Source: Desulfovibrionaceae bacterium UBA3823 (GTDB lineage: Bacteria > Desulfobacterota > Desulfovibrionia > Desulfovibrionales > Desulfovibrionaceae). Taken from it: DNA of 10,890 bases. Positions within the stretch are counted from its first letter, which is position 1; every line of letters begins with the position of its first letter. Below, piece by piece: positions 1 to 5,028 of the stretch. The translations under genes were made by a program, and so were the position numbers. The notes below the pieces were generated by a model. It was not told the DNA's origin. It searched no databases and saw only the letters and a program-made list of their open reading frames with translations. Location of the stretch: contig DFDR01000090.1 of the NCBI GenBank assembly GCA_002369295.1, positions 1-10,890 on the forward strand, in the 5' to 3' direction.

Positions 1-482
1 GGGAGGCCCTTCCCGAAGCGGCCCTGCGCACGACCTGCATCGTGGGCTATCCCGGCGAGACCGAGGCCCAGTTCGAACACCTCTGCCGCTTCGTCGAAAA
101 AACCCGCTTCACGCACCTTGGCGTCTTCACCTACTGGCCCGAAGAGGGCTCCAAGGCTGCCGAACTCCCGGATCAGCTTCCGCAGGCAGTCAAGGACGAG
201 CGGCGCGATGCCCTCATGGCCCTGCAGCAGGACATCAGCGCCCAGTTTCTTGAAGGCTTCCGGGGCCAGACCCTGGACGTGCTGGTCGACGAGGCCAATC
301 CCGAGTGGCCGGGCCTCCACAACGGCCGGGTCTGGTTCCAGGCGCCCGAAGTGGACGGCGTCACCTATGTGAGCGGTCCCGGAAGCCAGCCCGGCGCCGT
401 CGTTCGCGCCGACGTCGAAGACAGCGGGGACTACGACCTCACGGCGCTCGCCCAAGAGCCGGCACCCGGCGGCGAAGCATAG
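1..482 (+). CDS. rimO: RimO, ribosomal protein S12 methylthiotransferase, C-terminal part
   Basis: RimO is a cytoplasmic radical-SAM enzyme that adds a methylthio group to a conserved aspartate of ribosomal protein S12. Only the C-terminal 159 residues are here; the 5' end, with the iron-sulfur and SAM-binding cysteines, lies outside the window, and the frame enters at base 3. The sequence first shows the end of the radical-SAM barrel (LRTTCIVGYPGETEAQF), then FTYWPEEGSKAAELPDQ and a Lys/Arg-rich helix with LQQDISAQF. A C-terminal TRAM-like beta domain follows, with VDEANPEWPG and the RimO-typical QAPEVDGVTYV. The acidic-site motif APEVDG and the ending separate RimO from the tRNA enzyme MiaB. 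The stop is TAG at 480-482. The next gene starts 32 bases later on the same strand with no terminator seen between, so read-through is plausible. Family assignment is firm; the missing N-terminus cannot be judged. Confidence 0.95.
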   Translation, partial: EALPEAALRTTCIVGYPGETEAQFEHLCRFVEKTRFTHLGVFTYWPEEGSKAAELPDQLPQAVKDERRDALMALQQDISAQFLEGFRGQTLDVLVDEANPEWPGLHNGRVWFQAPEVDGVTYVSGPGSQPGAVVRADVEDSGDYDLTALAQEPAPGGEA

Positions 483-514
483 ACAGCCCTCTCAGCCCTC
501 ACAAGGAGACAGCC

Positions 515-943
515 ATGAAAAAAGCCCTGCTTGCATCCCTGCTTGTCGCGATATGCCTGCTGGCGGGCTCTGCCCAGGCGGCCGTCCAGGAGTTCGGCCC
601 CGACTTCTCCCGCTTCACCATCAACGTGCCCGAGGGCTGGACAGCCGCTGCCATCGACGGCGGCGTCCAGCTTGCCGATCAGAACGGCGCCTGCAGCCTC
701 GCCGTGACCAAAGTCAAATCGGGAGGCGCCAGCGCGGAAGCCCTGTGCAAGGGTGCCGTCCAAAAGTACGGCGTGCAGGACGCCAAGGCGCTTGACAAGG
801 AAGACGGCAGCTTCGCCATGTCCGGCACGAAGGATGGCGCGCCCTTCGCCGTGGCCGTCACCATCGACGGCAATCTCGCCGTCGTCATCGTCATGGCAGG
901 CGACATGGGCAAGGTCTTAGGACCGCTCGACACCCTGCAGTAG
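515..943 (+). CDS. Small exported Mog1/PsbP-like domain protein, array copy 1
   Basis: This 142-residue protein of unknown function is probably periplasmic or surface-exposed. The ATG at 515 is preceded by a strong AAGGAGA at 503-509 and opens a classic Sec signal peptide (MKKALLASLLVAICLLAGSAQA), with likely cleavage after A22. The remaining 120 residues are one domain. It begins with F27 and RF at 33-34, has VPEGW at 38-42, a GGVQLAD strand around 49-55, an AEAL helix near 74-78, and beta hairpins to the C-terminus. An FxIxVPxGW strand followed by a GV strand is typical of the Mog1/PsbP/DcrB (DUF1795-like) fold; that assignment is my inference and no search was run. C60 and C78 could form a disulfide and are not matched in copies 2-5. 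It lies 32 bases after rimO and 35 before copy 2, so all three may share a transcript. No catalytic residues are recognisable. Confidence 0.85.
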   Translation: MKKALLASLLVAICLLAGSAQAAVQEFGPDFSRFTINVPEGWTAAAIDGGVQLADQNGACSLAVTKVKSGGASAEALCKGAVQKYGVQDAKALDKEDGSFAMSGTKDGAPFAVAVTIDGNLAVVIVMAGDMGKVLGPLDTLQ

Positions 944-978
944 CCCCCACAGGCGGCATTGCTCCAAGGAATTCCTGC

Positions 979-1413
979 ATGAAAGCTCTGCTTGCTCCCC
1001 TGCTCTGCGCAGCCTGCCTTCTGCTGGCAGGCTCTGCCCAGGCGGCCGTCCATGAATACGGGCCCAGCTTCTCCCGCTTCGGCATCGACGTGCCTGACGG
1101 CTGGACAGCCAAGGCACTGAAAAACGGCGTGCACCTGGTCAGCGGCGACCGCCAGAACAGCATTGCGGCCATTATCGATGCCAACAGGGGGCATACCGCC
1201 GAGCAGATCGCCAAGAGCGTCGCCCACAAGACGGGCCTCAGGGAAATACGGCGCAAGGACGACAGCAACTACTTCGTCACCGGCTTCAAGGACGGCGCCA
1301 AGGTCGGCATCACCATCACCGTTGCCGGCAAGTTCTTCGTCATGTTCTCCATGGCCGGCAGCGATGCGGACGCGCTCTTGCGCATCATCGGCTCCTTCCA
1401 CCTTGTCGAGTAG
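979..1413 (+). CDS. Small exported Mog1/PsbP-like domain protein, array copy 2
   Basis: This 144-residue exported protein is closest to copy 1. The start at 979 follows CAAGGA at 965-970 and gives a signal peptide ending LLLAGSAQA, with cleavage after A22. The mature part keeps the family pattern: Y27-G28, SRF at 32-34, VPDGW at 38-42, GVHLV at 50-54, the helix HTAEQIAKSVA at 72-82, then FVTGFKDGA and an FFVMFSMAG strand near 119-127. The helix motif AEQIAKSVA recurs almost exactly in copy 4, which ties the copies together. At the DNA level a 23-base stretch around the cleavage site (1030-1052) is identical to copy 1 (566-588), indicating fairly recent duplication or gene conversion. There are no cysteines after the signal peptide and no extra domain, so this looks like the minimal form of the family. 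Function is unknown; a substrate- or lipid-binding role would be guesswork. Confidence 0.86.
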   Translation: MKALLAPLLCAACLLLAGSAQAAVHEYGPSFSRFGIDVPDGWTAKALKNGVHLVSGDRQNSIAAIIDANRGHTAEQIAKSVAHKTGLREIRRKDDSNYFVTGFKDGAKVGITITVAGKFFVMFSMAGSDADALLRIIGSFHLVE

Positions 1414-1450
1414 GGCGCTGACGCGTCCTGCCTGCCGCAGTCCTCAAGAC

Positions 1451-1496
1451 AAGGCGCCTGTCCCCAGCGGCTCCAGCGGCTGAAGGGCGCCCTTTC
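1451..1496 (+). terminator. Possible weak intrinsic terminator after array copy 2
   Basis: GGCGCC at 1453-1458 can pair with GGCGCC at 1486-1491, and the flanking AA and TT can add pairs across a one-base bulge. The 27-base interior carries a direct repeat AGCGGCT and can fold further. A short CCCTTTCT tract follows. The T-run is poor and the second arm is also self-complementary, so this is a weak call. It sits where a transcription break between copies 2 and 3 would be expected. Confidence 0.3.
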
Positions 1497-1548
1497 TGTG
1501 CGCGGGACAGGCCGCCGGAGCCGCCTTGCGCAGCTTTACGCGCACCTA

Positions 1549-1578
1549 TTGCAACCGGGCCTGCAGGTTCAGTATAAG
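1549..1578 (+). promoter_or_regulatory. Candidate sigma-70 promoter for array copies 3 and 4
   Basis: TTGCAA at 1549-1554 and TATAAG at 1573-1578 are separated by 18 bases. The -10 matches consensus at five of six positions and the -35 at four of six. It lies in the longest gap inside the array, after the possible terminator at 1451-1496, and would start RNA near 1585, about 64 bases before the ATG of copy 3. This suggests the array is split into at least two transcription units. Confidence 0.4.
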
Positions 1579-1648
1579 AGGAACCAGCTTGGGACCAATC
1601 CCTCCAGTCCCTCGAAAGTTCGCCAACTTTTACCACAGCACCTTGAAA

Positions 1649-2224
1649 ATGAAGAATCTTTCCGCCACCTTGCTCTGCCTGCTCAGCATTGGCTGCGCAA
1701 GTTCCGCCCATGCCCAGGTCCAGGAGTTCGGCCCTGACACTGCCCGCTTCACCATCGACGTCCCCAGCGACTGGGAAGTGAAAGCCACGCAGACAGGCGT
1801 TGAGCTCGCCGATGGGGAAAAGGCTACTTTCCTCTCCATCGCCATCGGCAACACGAGGGGCAGGACGCCCGAGCAGATAGCCAACACGCTGACCATGGCT
1901 AGCACCTTTGCCAAGAAACGGGGTTTCAGCAACATGGTCAAGAAGGGGCCCGGACTGTTTGTCCTGCACGGCGAAACGGACACCGGCCTGCGCAAGACCC
2001 TGGTGCTCTTCGTGGAGAATGAGCGCTATGCCACCTGCACCATGTCCGGCAAGAACATGGAGGCTGTCGCCAAGATAACCGACTCGCTGAAGGCGAAGCG
2101 GAACGATGAGCCCAGCCCGGCCGCGGCAGAGGAAGCTGCGATGCCTGCCGGAAGCATGAACGATCCTGCCAATGCCGACTCCCCGAAAGCAGCGGATGAC
2201 GCTGACAGCCCTCTCGCACCTTAG
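1649..2224 (+). CDS. Exported Mog1/PsbP-like domain protein with acidic Ala/Pro tail, array copy 3
   Basis: The preferred start at 1649 gives a 191-residue protein with a good signal peptide (MKNLSATLLCLLSIGCASSAHA; cleavage after A22), but there is little Shine-Dalgarno sequence in front of it. An in-frame TTG at 1589 with AGAGGAA six bases upstream is an alternative. It would bury the signal under 20 more residues, and its ribosome site would precede the predicted transcript start, so I rank it second. SIGC at 13-16 is not a proper lipobox, so a lipoprotein is unlikely. The domain starts with VQEFGPD at 24-30, almost identical to copy 1, followed by ARFTIDVPSDW at 32-42 (Gly replaced by Asp before Trp), GVELADG at 50-56, TPEQIANTL at 73-81 and TMSGKNMEAV at 131-140. 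Residues 153-191 form a low-complexity tail rich in Ala, Pro, Asp and Glu, absent from the other copies and probably disordered. Function is unknown. Confidence 0.82.
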   Translation: MKNLSATLLCLLSIGCASSAHAQVQEFGPDTARFTIDVPSDWEVKATQTGVELADGEKATFLSIAIGNTRGRTPEQIANTLTMASTFAKKRGFSNMVKKGPGLFVLHGETDTGLRKTLVLFVENERYATCTMSGKNMEAVAKITDSLKAKRNDEPSPAAAEEAAMPAGSMNDPANADSPKAADDADSPLAP

Positions 2225-2258
2225 CCCCGACACACAGCAACCACAGGAGGCGGCGACA

Positions 2259-2278
2259 TTCTTGCCCCGCGGCAGGAA
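2259..2278 (+). promoter_or_regulatory. Leader hairpin overlapping the ribosome site of array copy 4
   Basis: TTCTTGCC at 2259-2266 pairs with GGCAGGAA at 2271-2278 (eight pairs, one of them G-U) around a four-base CCGC loop. The right arm contains most of AGGAAGA (2274-2280), the only purine-rich site at a usable distance from the ATG at 2294. Folding would hide that site, so translation of copy 4 could depend on RNA structure or on coupling. A better AGGAGG at 2245-2250 lies upstream of the hairpin, too far from any normal start codon. Confidence 0.35.
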
Positions 2279-2293
2279 GAATGCCGACAAGAC

Positions 2294-2863
2294 ATGCACA
2301 AGACAGCAACCCTGCTCCTTTCCGCTTCTCTGCTCTGCACGCCGGCGCCCGCCCTTGCCGATCCCCTTGCCGAGATTGACAGCCTCATCCTGAGCAACAT
2401 GCAGATTCTCGGCAACTGGAAGGACGAGGTCCCGCAGGCAGCCTTCGGCACGGCGCCGGAGCCAGCCCAGAAGCCGGTTCTGCTTGCCGAAGCGCCCAGA
2501 AGGATTTACGGCTCCGACGGCAGCCGCTTCAGGATCAGCATTCCCCAAGGCTGGAGCACCGAGGCGATCAGCGGCGGCGTGCGCATTACCGCAGGCAACG
2601 GACGCTCCACGCTGACGGTGGCCATACTCCAGACTGGGGGACGGTCAGCCGAGCAGATTGCCAAAAGCGTTGCCCGCAATACAGGTCTGCACTTCTCCGG
2701 TCAGGACGAGGACGGGACCTGCTTCCTCTCCGGCAAGACCGATGGCCTGCGCACAATCGCCACATCCTCGGTAGAGAAGGGCAAATGGCTCTTCATGGCC
2801 CTGCAAGGCGAAGACGAGGAGATGCTGGCCAAGATGCTGGACAGCCTAGAATTGGCGGGATAG
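2294..2863 (+). CDS. Exported Mog1/PsbP-like domain protein with N-terminal spacer, array copy 4
   Basis: This protein has 189 residues. The signal peptide is MHKTATLLLSASLLCTPAPALA, with cleavage after A22. Unlike the other copies it then has about 45 residues before the domain: a short amphipathic-looking segment (DPLAEIDSLILSNMQILGNW, 23-42) and an Ala/Pro-rich stretch to about 68. The family domain follows: SRFRISIPQGW at 77-87, GGVRITAG at 94-101, SAEQIAKSVARNTGL at 118-132, CFLSGKTDGL at 143-152 and a closing helix EEMLAKMLDSLEL. The SAEQIAKSVA helix is nearly the same as in copy 2, so these two probably share an ancestor. The start follows AGGAAGA by 13 bases, and that site can be folded into the hairpin at 2259-2278. 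Copy 3 ends 69 bases upstream with no terminator seen, so the two are probably cotranscribed. The spacer may act as a linker or anchor; function is unknown. Confidence 0.85.
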   Translation: MHKTATLLLSASLLCTPAPALADPLAEIDSLILSNMQILGNWKDEVPQAAFGTAPEPAQKPVLLAEAPRRIYGSDGSRFRISIPQGWSTEAISGGVRITAGNGRSTLTVAILQTGGRSAEQIAKSVARNTGLHFSGQDEDGTCFLSGKTDGLRTIATSSVEKGKWLFMALQGEDEEMLAKMLDSLELAG

Positions 2864-2953
2864 CAAAATCTGGAATAAGTTTTTAAAATTTCATCTTATT
2901 CAATTGAAATATTAAAAATAATTTAAGAAAACGATAAAGTAGGAATGTGATTA
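2864..2953 (+). other. AT-rich spacer marking a sharp composition break
   Basis: Within a few bases of the copy 4 stop codon the sequence changes from GC-rich to almost pure A+T. It contains an inverted repeat, GAATAAG at 2873-2879 against CTTATTC at 2895-2901, around a 15-base loop, and the palindrome TCAATTGA just after. It must hold whatever promoter drives copy 5, but so many AT-rich hexamers fit loosely that I do not assign one. TAGGA at 2940-2944 is the ribosome site for the ATG at 2954. Confidence 0.6.
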
Positions 2954-3574
2954 ATGAAAAAGATTATTTATTTTGTAGCAATTTTTTCACTTCTGATTTG
3001 TGGACAAACAATGGCTACGGAGCAGTCTTTCAACTCATCTGTCGGCAAATTTATCATTGATGTGCCTGAAGGCTGGACTGCGCAAGCCATCCCCGAAGGT
3101 TGCAAGATCACATCCAAAGATGATAAAAATATATTATCAATTCAGCTGTTCCCAGAAAAAAAGATAGATGCACATTCTATCGCTAGGGATCTAGCAACTG
3201 AATTAAATATGACTGTCAAGGAATCAACAAACCTTGAAGCCGGTGTATGGCTTAAAGGGAATATGATGGAGACTCAAGCTGGCATTTTAACGGAAAAAAT
3301 TAACTCTATTATCGCTGTTTCCGTATATACTGGCCCTGATTTTGACACTATGAAACAAATCTGTGACTCTGGTTATATGGAACAGGATATTAAATATCTT
3401 CGTCTTGAAGCCGGCCCGATTGTTGATAATGATTTCGCTCAGAAACGTTGCCCTGAAGTTCTGGCAGCATGGTTGAAGGAACATCCTAACATGGTAGCCC
3501 AATGGGATGGCAACTGGGAAACTACAGTTGAAGGAGAAATGAGTGTCTGCGGTGTAAAAACGCATCCAAAATAA
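2954..3574 (+). CDS. AT-rich exported Mog1/PsbP-like domain protein with C-terminal extension, array copy 5
   Basis: This 206-residue member of the same family is written in very different DNA: three sampled 60-base rows give 62 G+C of 180 (34%), and codons such as ATT, AAT, AAA and TTA are common. The signal peptide is MKKIIYFVAIFSLLICGQTMA, with cleavage after A21. The domain runs from about 24 to 140: GKFIIDVPEGW at 31-41 matches copies 1 and 2 closely, then CKITSKDD at 50-57, an AHSIARDLA helix at 73-81 in the AEQIAKSVA position, and a closing segment around DTMKQICDSG. Residues 145-206 are an extra part with CPEVLAAWLKEHPNM (166-180) and WDGNWETTVEGEM (184-196), including C166 and C199, and have no counterpart in copies 1-4. 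An intrinsic terminator follows at 3605-3640. Homology with the neighbours is clear despite the composition, pointing to separate acquisition or a different evolutionary route for this copy. Function is unknown. Confidence 0.86.
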   Translation: MKKIIYFVAIFSLLICGQTMATEQSFNSSVGKFIIDVPEGWTAQAIPEGCKITSKDDKNILSIQLFPEKKIDAHSIARDLATELNMTVKESTNLEAGVWLKGNMMETQAGILTEKINSIIAVSVYTGPDFDTMKQICDSGYMEQDIKYLRLEAGPIVDNDFAQKRCPEVLAAWLKEHPNMVAQWDGNWETTVEGEMSVCGVKTHPK

Positions 3575-3604
3575 CATTGTTTCAACACAGTAATATGTAA
3601 AAAT

Positions 3605-3640
3605 GGATGTAGACCTTATTTTTAGGTTTACATCCTTTTT
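3605..3640 (+). terminator. Intrinsic terminator after array copy 5
   Basis: An 11-base stem (GGATGTAGACC at 3605-3615 with GGTTTACATCC at 3625-3635, one G-U pair) closes a nine-base AT loop and is followed directly by five T residues and a further T-rich stretch. It lies 30 bases after the stop codon of copy 5 and ends the array. Confidence 0.85.
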
Positions 3641-3959
3641 AAATTTTGATTATTGCATCGTTACTATATTCTATTGTCTGCAGTCAGTGGACTTGCTGCG
3701 ATGCAAGCATCCGAATTGCCCGTGCGACATGTTGGCCGAGCCGTAAGAAGCAAGTCCTGCTTGAAATTGTTGATTTTTTGTCGCGCAACAGACCGCAGAA
3801 GGCGAGCGGCGACGACATCCTCAAGCTGGCCGCCACGCGCTTCCCATTCCGTGGCTCGATACGCTTTCAGCCTCCGGGCTGGACAGGCGAGGCAGGCGGC
3901 CCCCGCTTTGCGGACAGTCTGGAGAAGGGGGAGGAGCAAACGCGGGACCAGCGCGGAGC
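3641..3959. other. Stretch without a recognisable gene
   Basis: Composition climbs back from AT-rich to GC-rich between about 3660 and 3800. Open frames cross this stretch, but they lack a ribosome site, continue through the antisense of the tRNA gene and resemble no family I know. A nine-base inverted repeat (GGACTTGCT at 3689-3697, AGCAAGTCC at 3749-3757) is present. It could be the decayed edge of an inserted segment, but no integrase or transposase remnant is recognisable. Confidence 0.45.
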
Positions 3960-3994
3960 AAAAAAAGAGCGCCTCTGCGATAGACAGCAGGCGC
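3960..3994 (-). terminator. Intrinsic terminator of the tRNA-Arg gene
   Basis: Read on the minus strand, GCGCCT, a bulged G and CTG pair with CAG and AGGCGC around a seven-base loop, followed by TC and then seven T residues (the A-run at 3960-3966). It begins ten bases beyond the CCA end of the tRNA, a normal distance for a single-tRNA transcript. Confidence 0.8.
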
Positions 3995-4004
3995 CTGAAA
4001 TTTC

Positions 4005-4081
4005 TGGTGCGTCCGGCGAGATTCGAACTCACGGCCTTTTGCTCCGGAGGCAAACGCTCTATCCAACTGAGCTACGGACGC
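4005..4081 (-). tRNA. tRNA-Arg, anticodon CCG
   Basis: The minus strand gives a complete 77-base cloverleaf. Acceptor strand GCGTCCG (4081-4075) pairs with CGGACGC; discriminator A and an encoded CCA end the gene at 4005. The D-arm carries GCTCAGTTGGATAGAGC. The anticodon stem TTTGC/GCAAA encloses the loop CTCCGGA with anticodon CCG, which reads the arginine codon CGG. The T-arm contains the invariant GTTCGAATC. A tRNA for CGG suits the GC-rich codon use of the neighbours. The 3' end points at the AT-rich block on its left, the usual side for integration of genomic islands, though the gene itself is intact and I saw no second copy of its 3' end in this window. Confidence 0.97.
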
Positions 4082-4095
4082 ACGCTGAGCACTCT

Positions 4096-4123
4096 ACTAA
4101 AGAATTCCCTGCTCCTTTGTCAA
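4096..4123 (-). promoter_or_regulatory. Candidate sigma-70 promoter of tRNA-Arg
   Basis: On the minus strand a perfect TTGACA (4123-4118) is followed 16 bases later by TTTAGT (4101-4096, four of six consensus positions). The tRNA begins 14 bases after the -10 element, leaving a short 5' leader. A perfect 12-base palindrome TTGCGCGCGCAA at 4125-4136 sits directly upstream of the -35 and may be incidental in GC-rich DNA. Confidence 0.55.
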
Positions 4124-4258
4124 CTTGCGCGCGCAAAAGATTGAAGGGCGCGGCGCAGTCCTGCCGGAACCGCGATTTTCCTTTGCCCCGAGTCCTGCTA
4201 TCATGAAGACCGCCATTTCCCCTTCCGTTTCTCCCCTTTCGCAGCGAGGACTACACGC

Positions 4259-4945
4259 ATGAGCAGCATCACCTGGTACGGACACGCGGCCTTCCGCCTC
4301 GAGCACCCCGACGTCAGCATTCTCATCGATCCCTTCTTCACCGACCCCGCCATGGAGGAGGCAGCCGTCAAGGACGGCGTCGATCTGGTGCTCGTCACGC
4401 ACGACCACGGCGACCACACCGGCAGCGCCGTGAAGATCTGCAAAAGCACCGGCGCCAGCCTCGGCACCATCGTGGGCACGGCAGGCAAGCTGCAGGCCCA
4501 GGGCATTCCGGCCCAGCAGGTCATAGGCGGCGGCTTCAACGTCGGCGGCGCCATCGCCTGCAAGGGCGCCACCGTCACCATGACCCAGGCCTTCCATTCG
4601 AGCGAGTCGGCCAGCCCCTGCGGCTACATCGTCGAAATGCCCGACGGCCTGACGGTCTACCACGCCGGCGACACCTGCGTCTTCGGCGACATGGCCCTCT
4701 GGGGCAAGCTCTTCCGCATCGACGTCGCCCTGCTGCCCACGGGCGGACACTACACCATGGACGGCAGGCAGGCGGCCATGGCCTGCGGCCTTTTGAAGTG
4801 CGCGGCCGCCGTGCCCATGCACTGGGGCACCTTCCCTGTGCTGGCCCAGTCGGACGAGCCCTTTGCCAAGGCGCTCGCCGAGCTCGCCCCCAAGTGCCGC
4901 CACCTGCACATGAAGCCCGGCGAGACTGCCGACTTCGCCCTCTAG
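4259..4945 (+). CDS. UPF0173-family metal-dependent hydrolase (metallo-beta-lactamase fold)
   Basis: This 228-residue cytoplasmic protein is of the size usual for UPF0173. It opens with the family signature ITWYGHAAFRL (4-14) and ILIDPFFTDP (21-30). The metal site is visible as THDHGDH at 47-53 (H48, H50, D52, H53), H113 in the QAFHSS segment, D138 in YHAGDT (134-139) and H188 in MHWGTF. All ligands expected for a two-metal centre appear present, so it should be active. The physiological substrate of the family is not established; UlaG-like sugar-phosphate lactonases are distant relatives. There is no signal peptide. The start at 4259 follows GCGAGGA at 4244-4250. A TATCAT at 4199-4204 could be a -10 element but has no convincing -35 partner. 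The gene converges with wbpP across a shared terminator and appears to be a single-gene unit unrelated to the glycan genes. Confidence 0.94.
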   Translation: MSSITWYGHAAFRLEHPDVSILIDPFFTDPAMEEAAVKDGVDLVLVTHDHGDHTGSAVKICKSTGASLGTIVGTAGKLQAQGIPAQQVIGGGFNVGGAIACKGATVTMTQAFHSSESASPCGYIVEMPDGLTVYHAGDTCVFGDMALWGKLFRIDVALLPTGGHYTMDGRQAAMACGLLKCAAAVPMHWGTFPVLAQSDEPFAKALAELAPKCRHLHMKPGETADFAL

Positions 4946-4972
4946 GATTTTCCTGCCGGCGGCATGATCAGC

Positions 4973-5005
4973 AAAGGGGCGGAACCCGCAAGGTTCCGCC
5001 CCTTT
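4973..5005. terminator. Bidirectional intrinsic terminator between convergent genes
   Basis: A perfect 14-base stem (4973-4986 with 4992-5005) with a five-base CGCAA loop begins with AAA and ends with TTT, so either strand gives a stable GC-rich hairpin ending in a short T-run. It lies between the UPF0173 gene and the end of wbpP, which converge here. The T-run is short, but the stem is one of the strongest in the window. Confidence 0.8.
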
Positions 5006-5028
5006 GGCATTGCTATGGAGAGAATCGC

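Noticed and set aside
1589..1648. A TTG start for copy 3 with a better ribosome site
   Set aside because: It would place 20 extra residues before a well-formed signal peptide, and its ribosome site lies upstream of the predicted transcript start; kept only as an alternative.
2258..2293. An in-frame ATT start for copy 4, eight bases after AGGAGG
   Set aside because: ATT starts are extremely rare, and the added residues would spoil the signal peptide that begins at 2294.
1385..2548. A 387-codon minus-strand open frame across array copies 3 and 4
   Set aside because: The plus-strand frames carry signal peptides and the shared domain; the minus-strand translation shows no domain and spans the intergenic promoter region.
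3689..3757. Nine-base inverted repeat as insertion-sequence ends
   Set aside because: The arms are only nine bases, about 50 bases apart, with no transposase or target duplication; this is expected by chance or as minor structure.
3646..4206. Plus-strand open frames crossing the gene-less stretch and the tRNA
   Set aside because: They read straight through the antisense of the tRNA, giving the familiar spurious RPARFELTAFCSGG-type peptide, and have no ribosome site.
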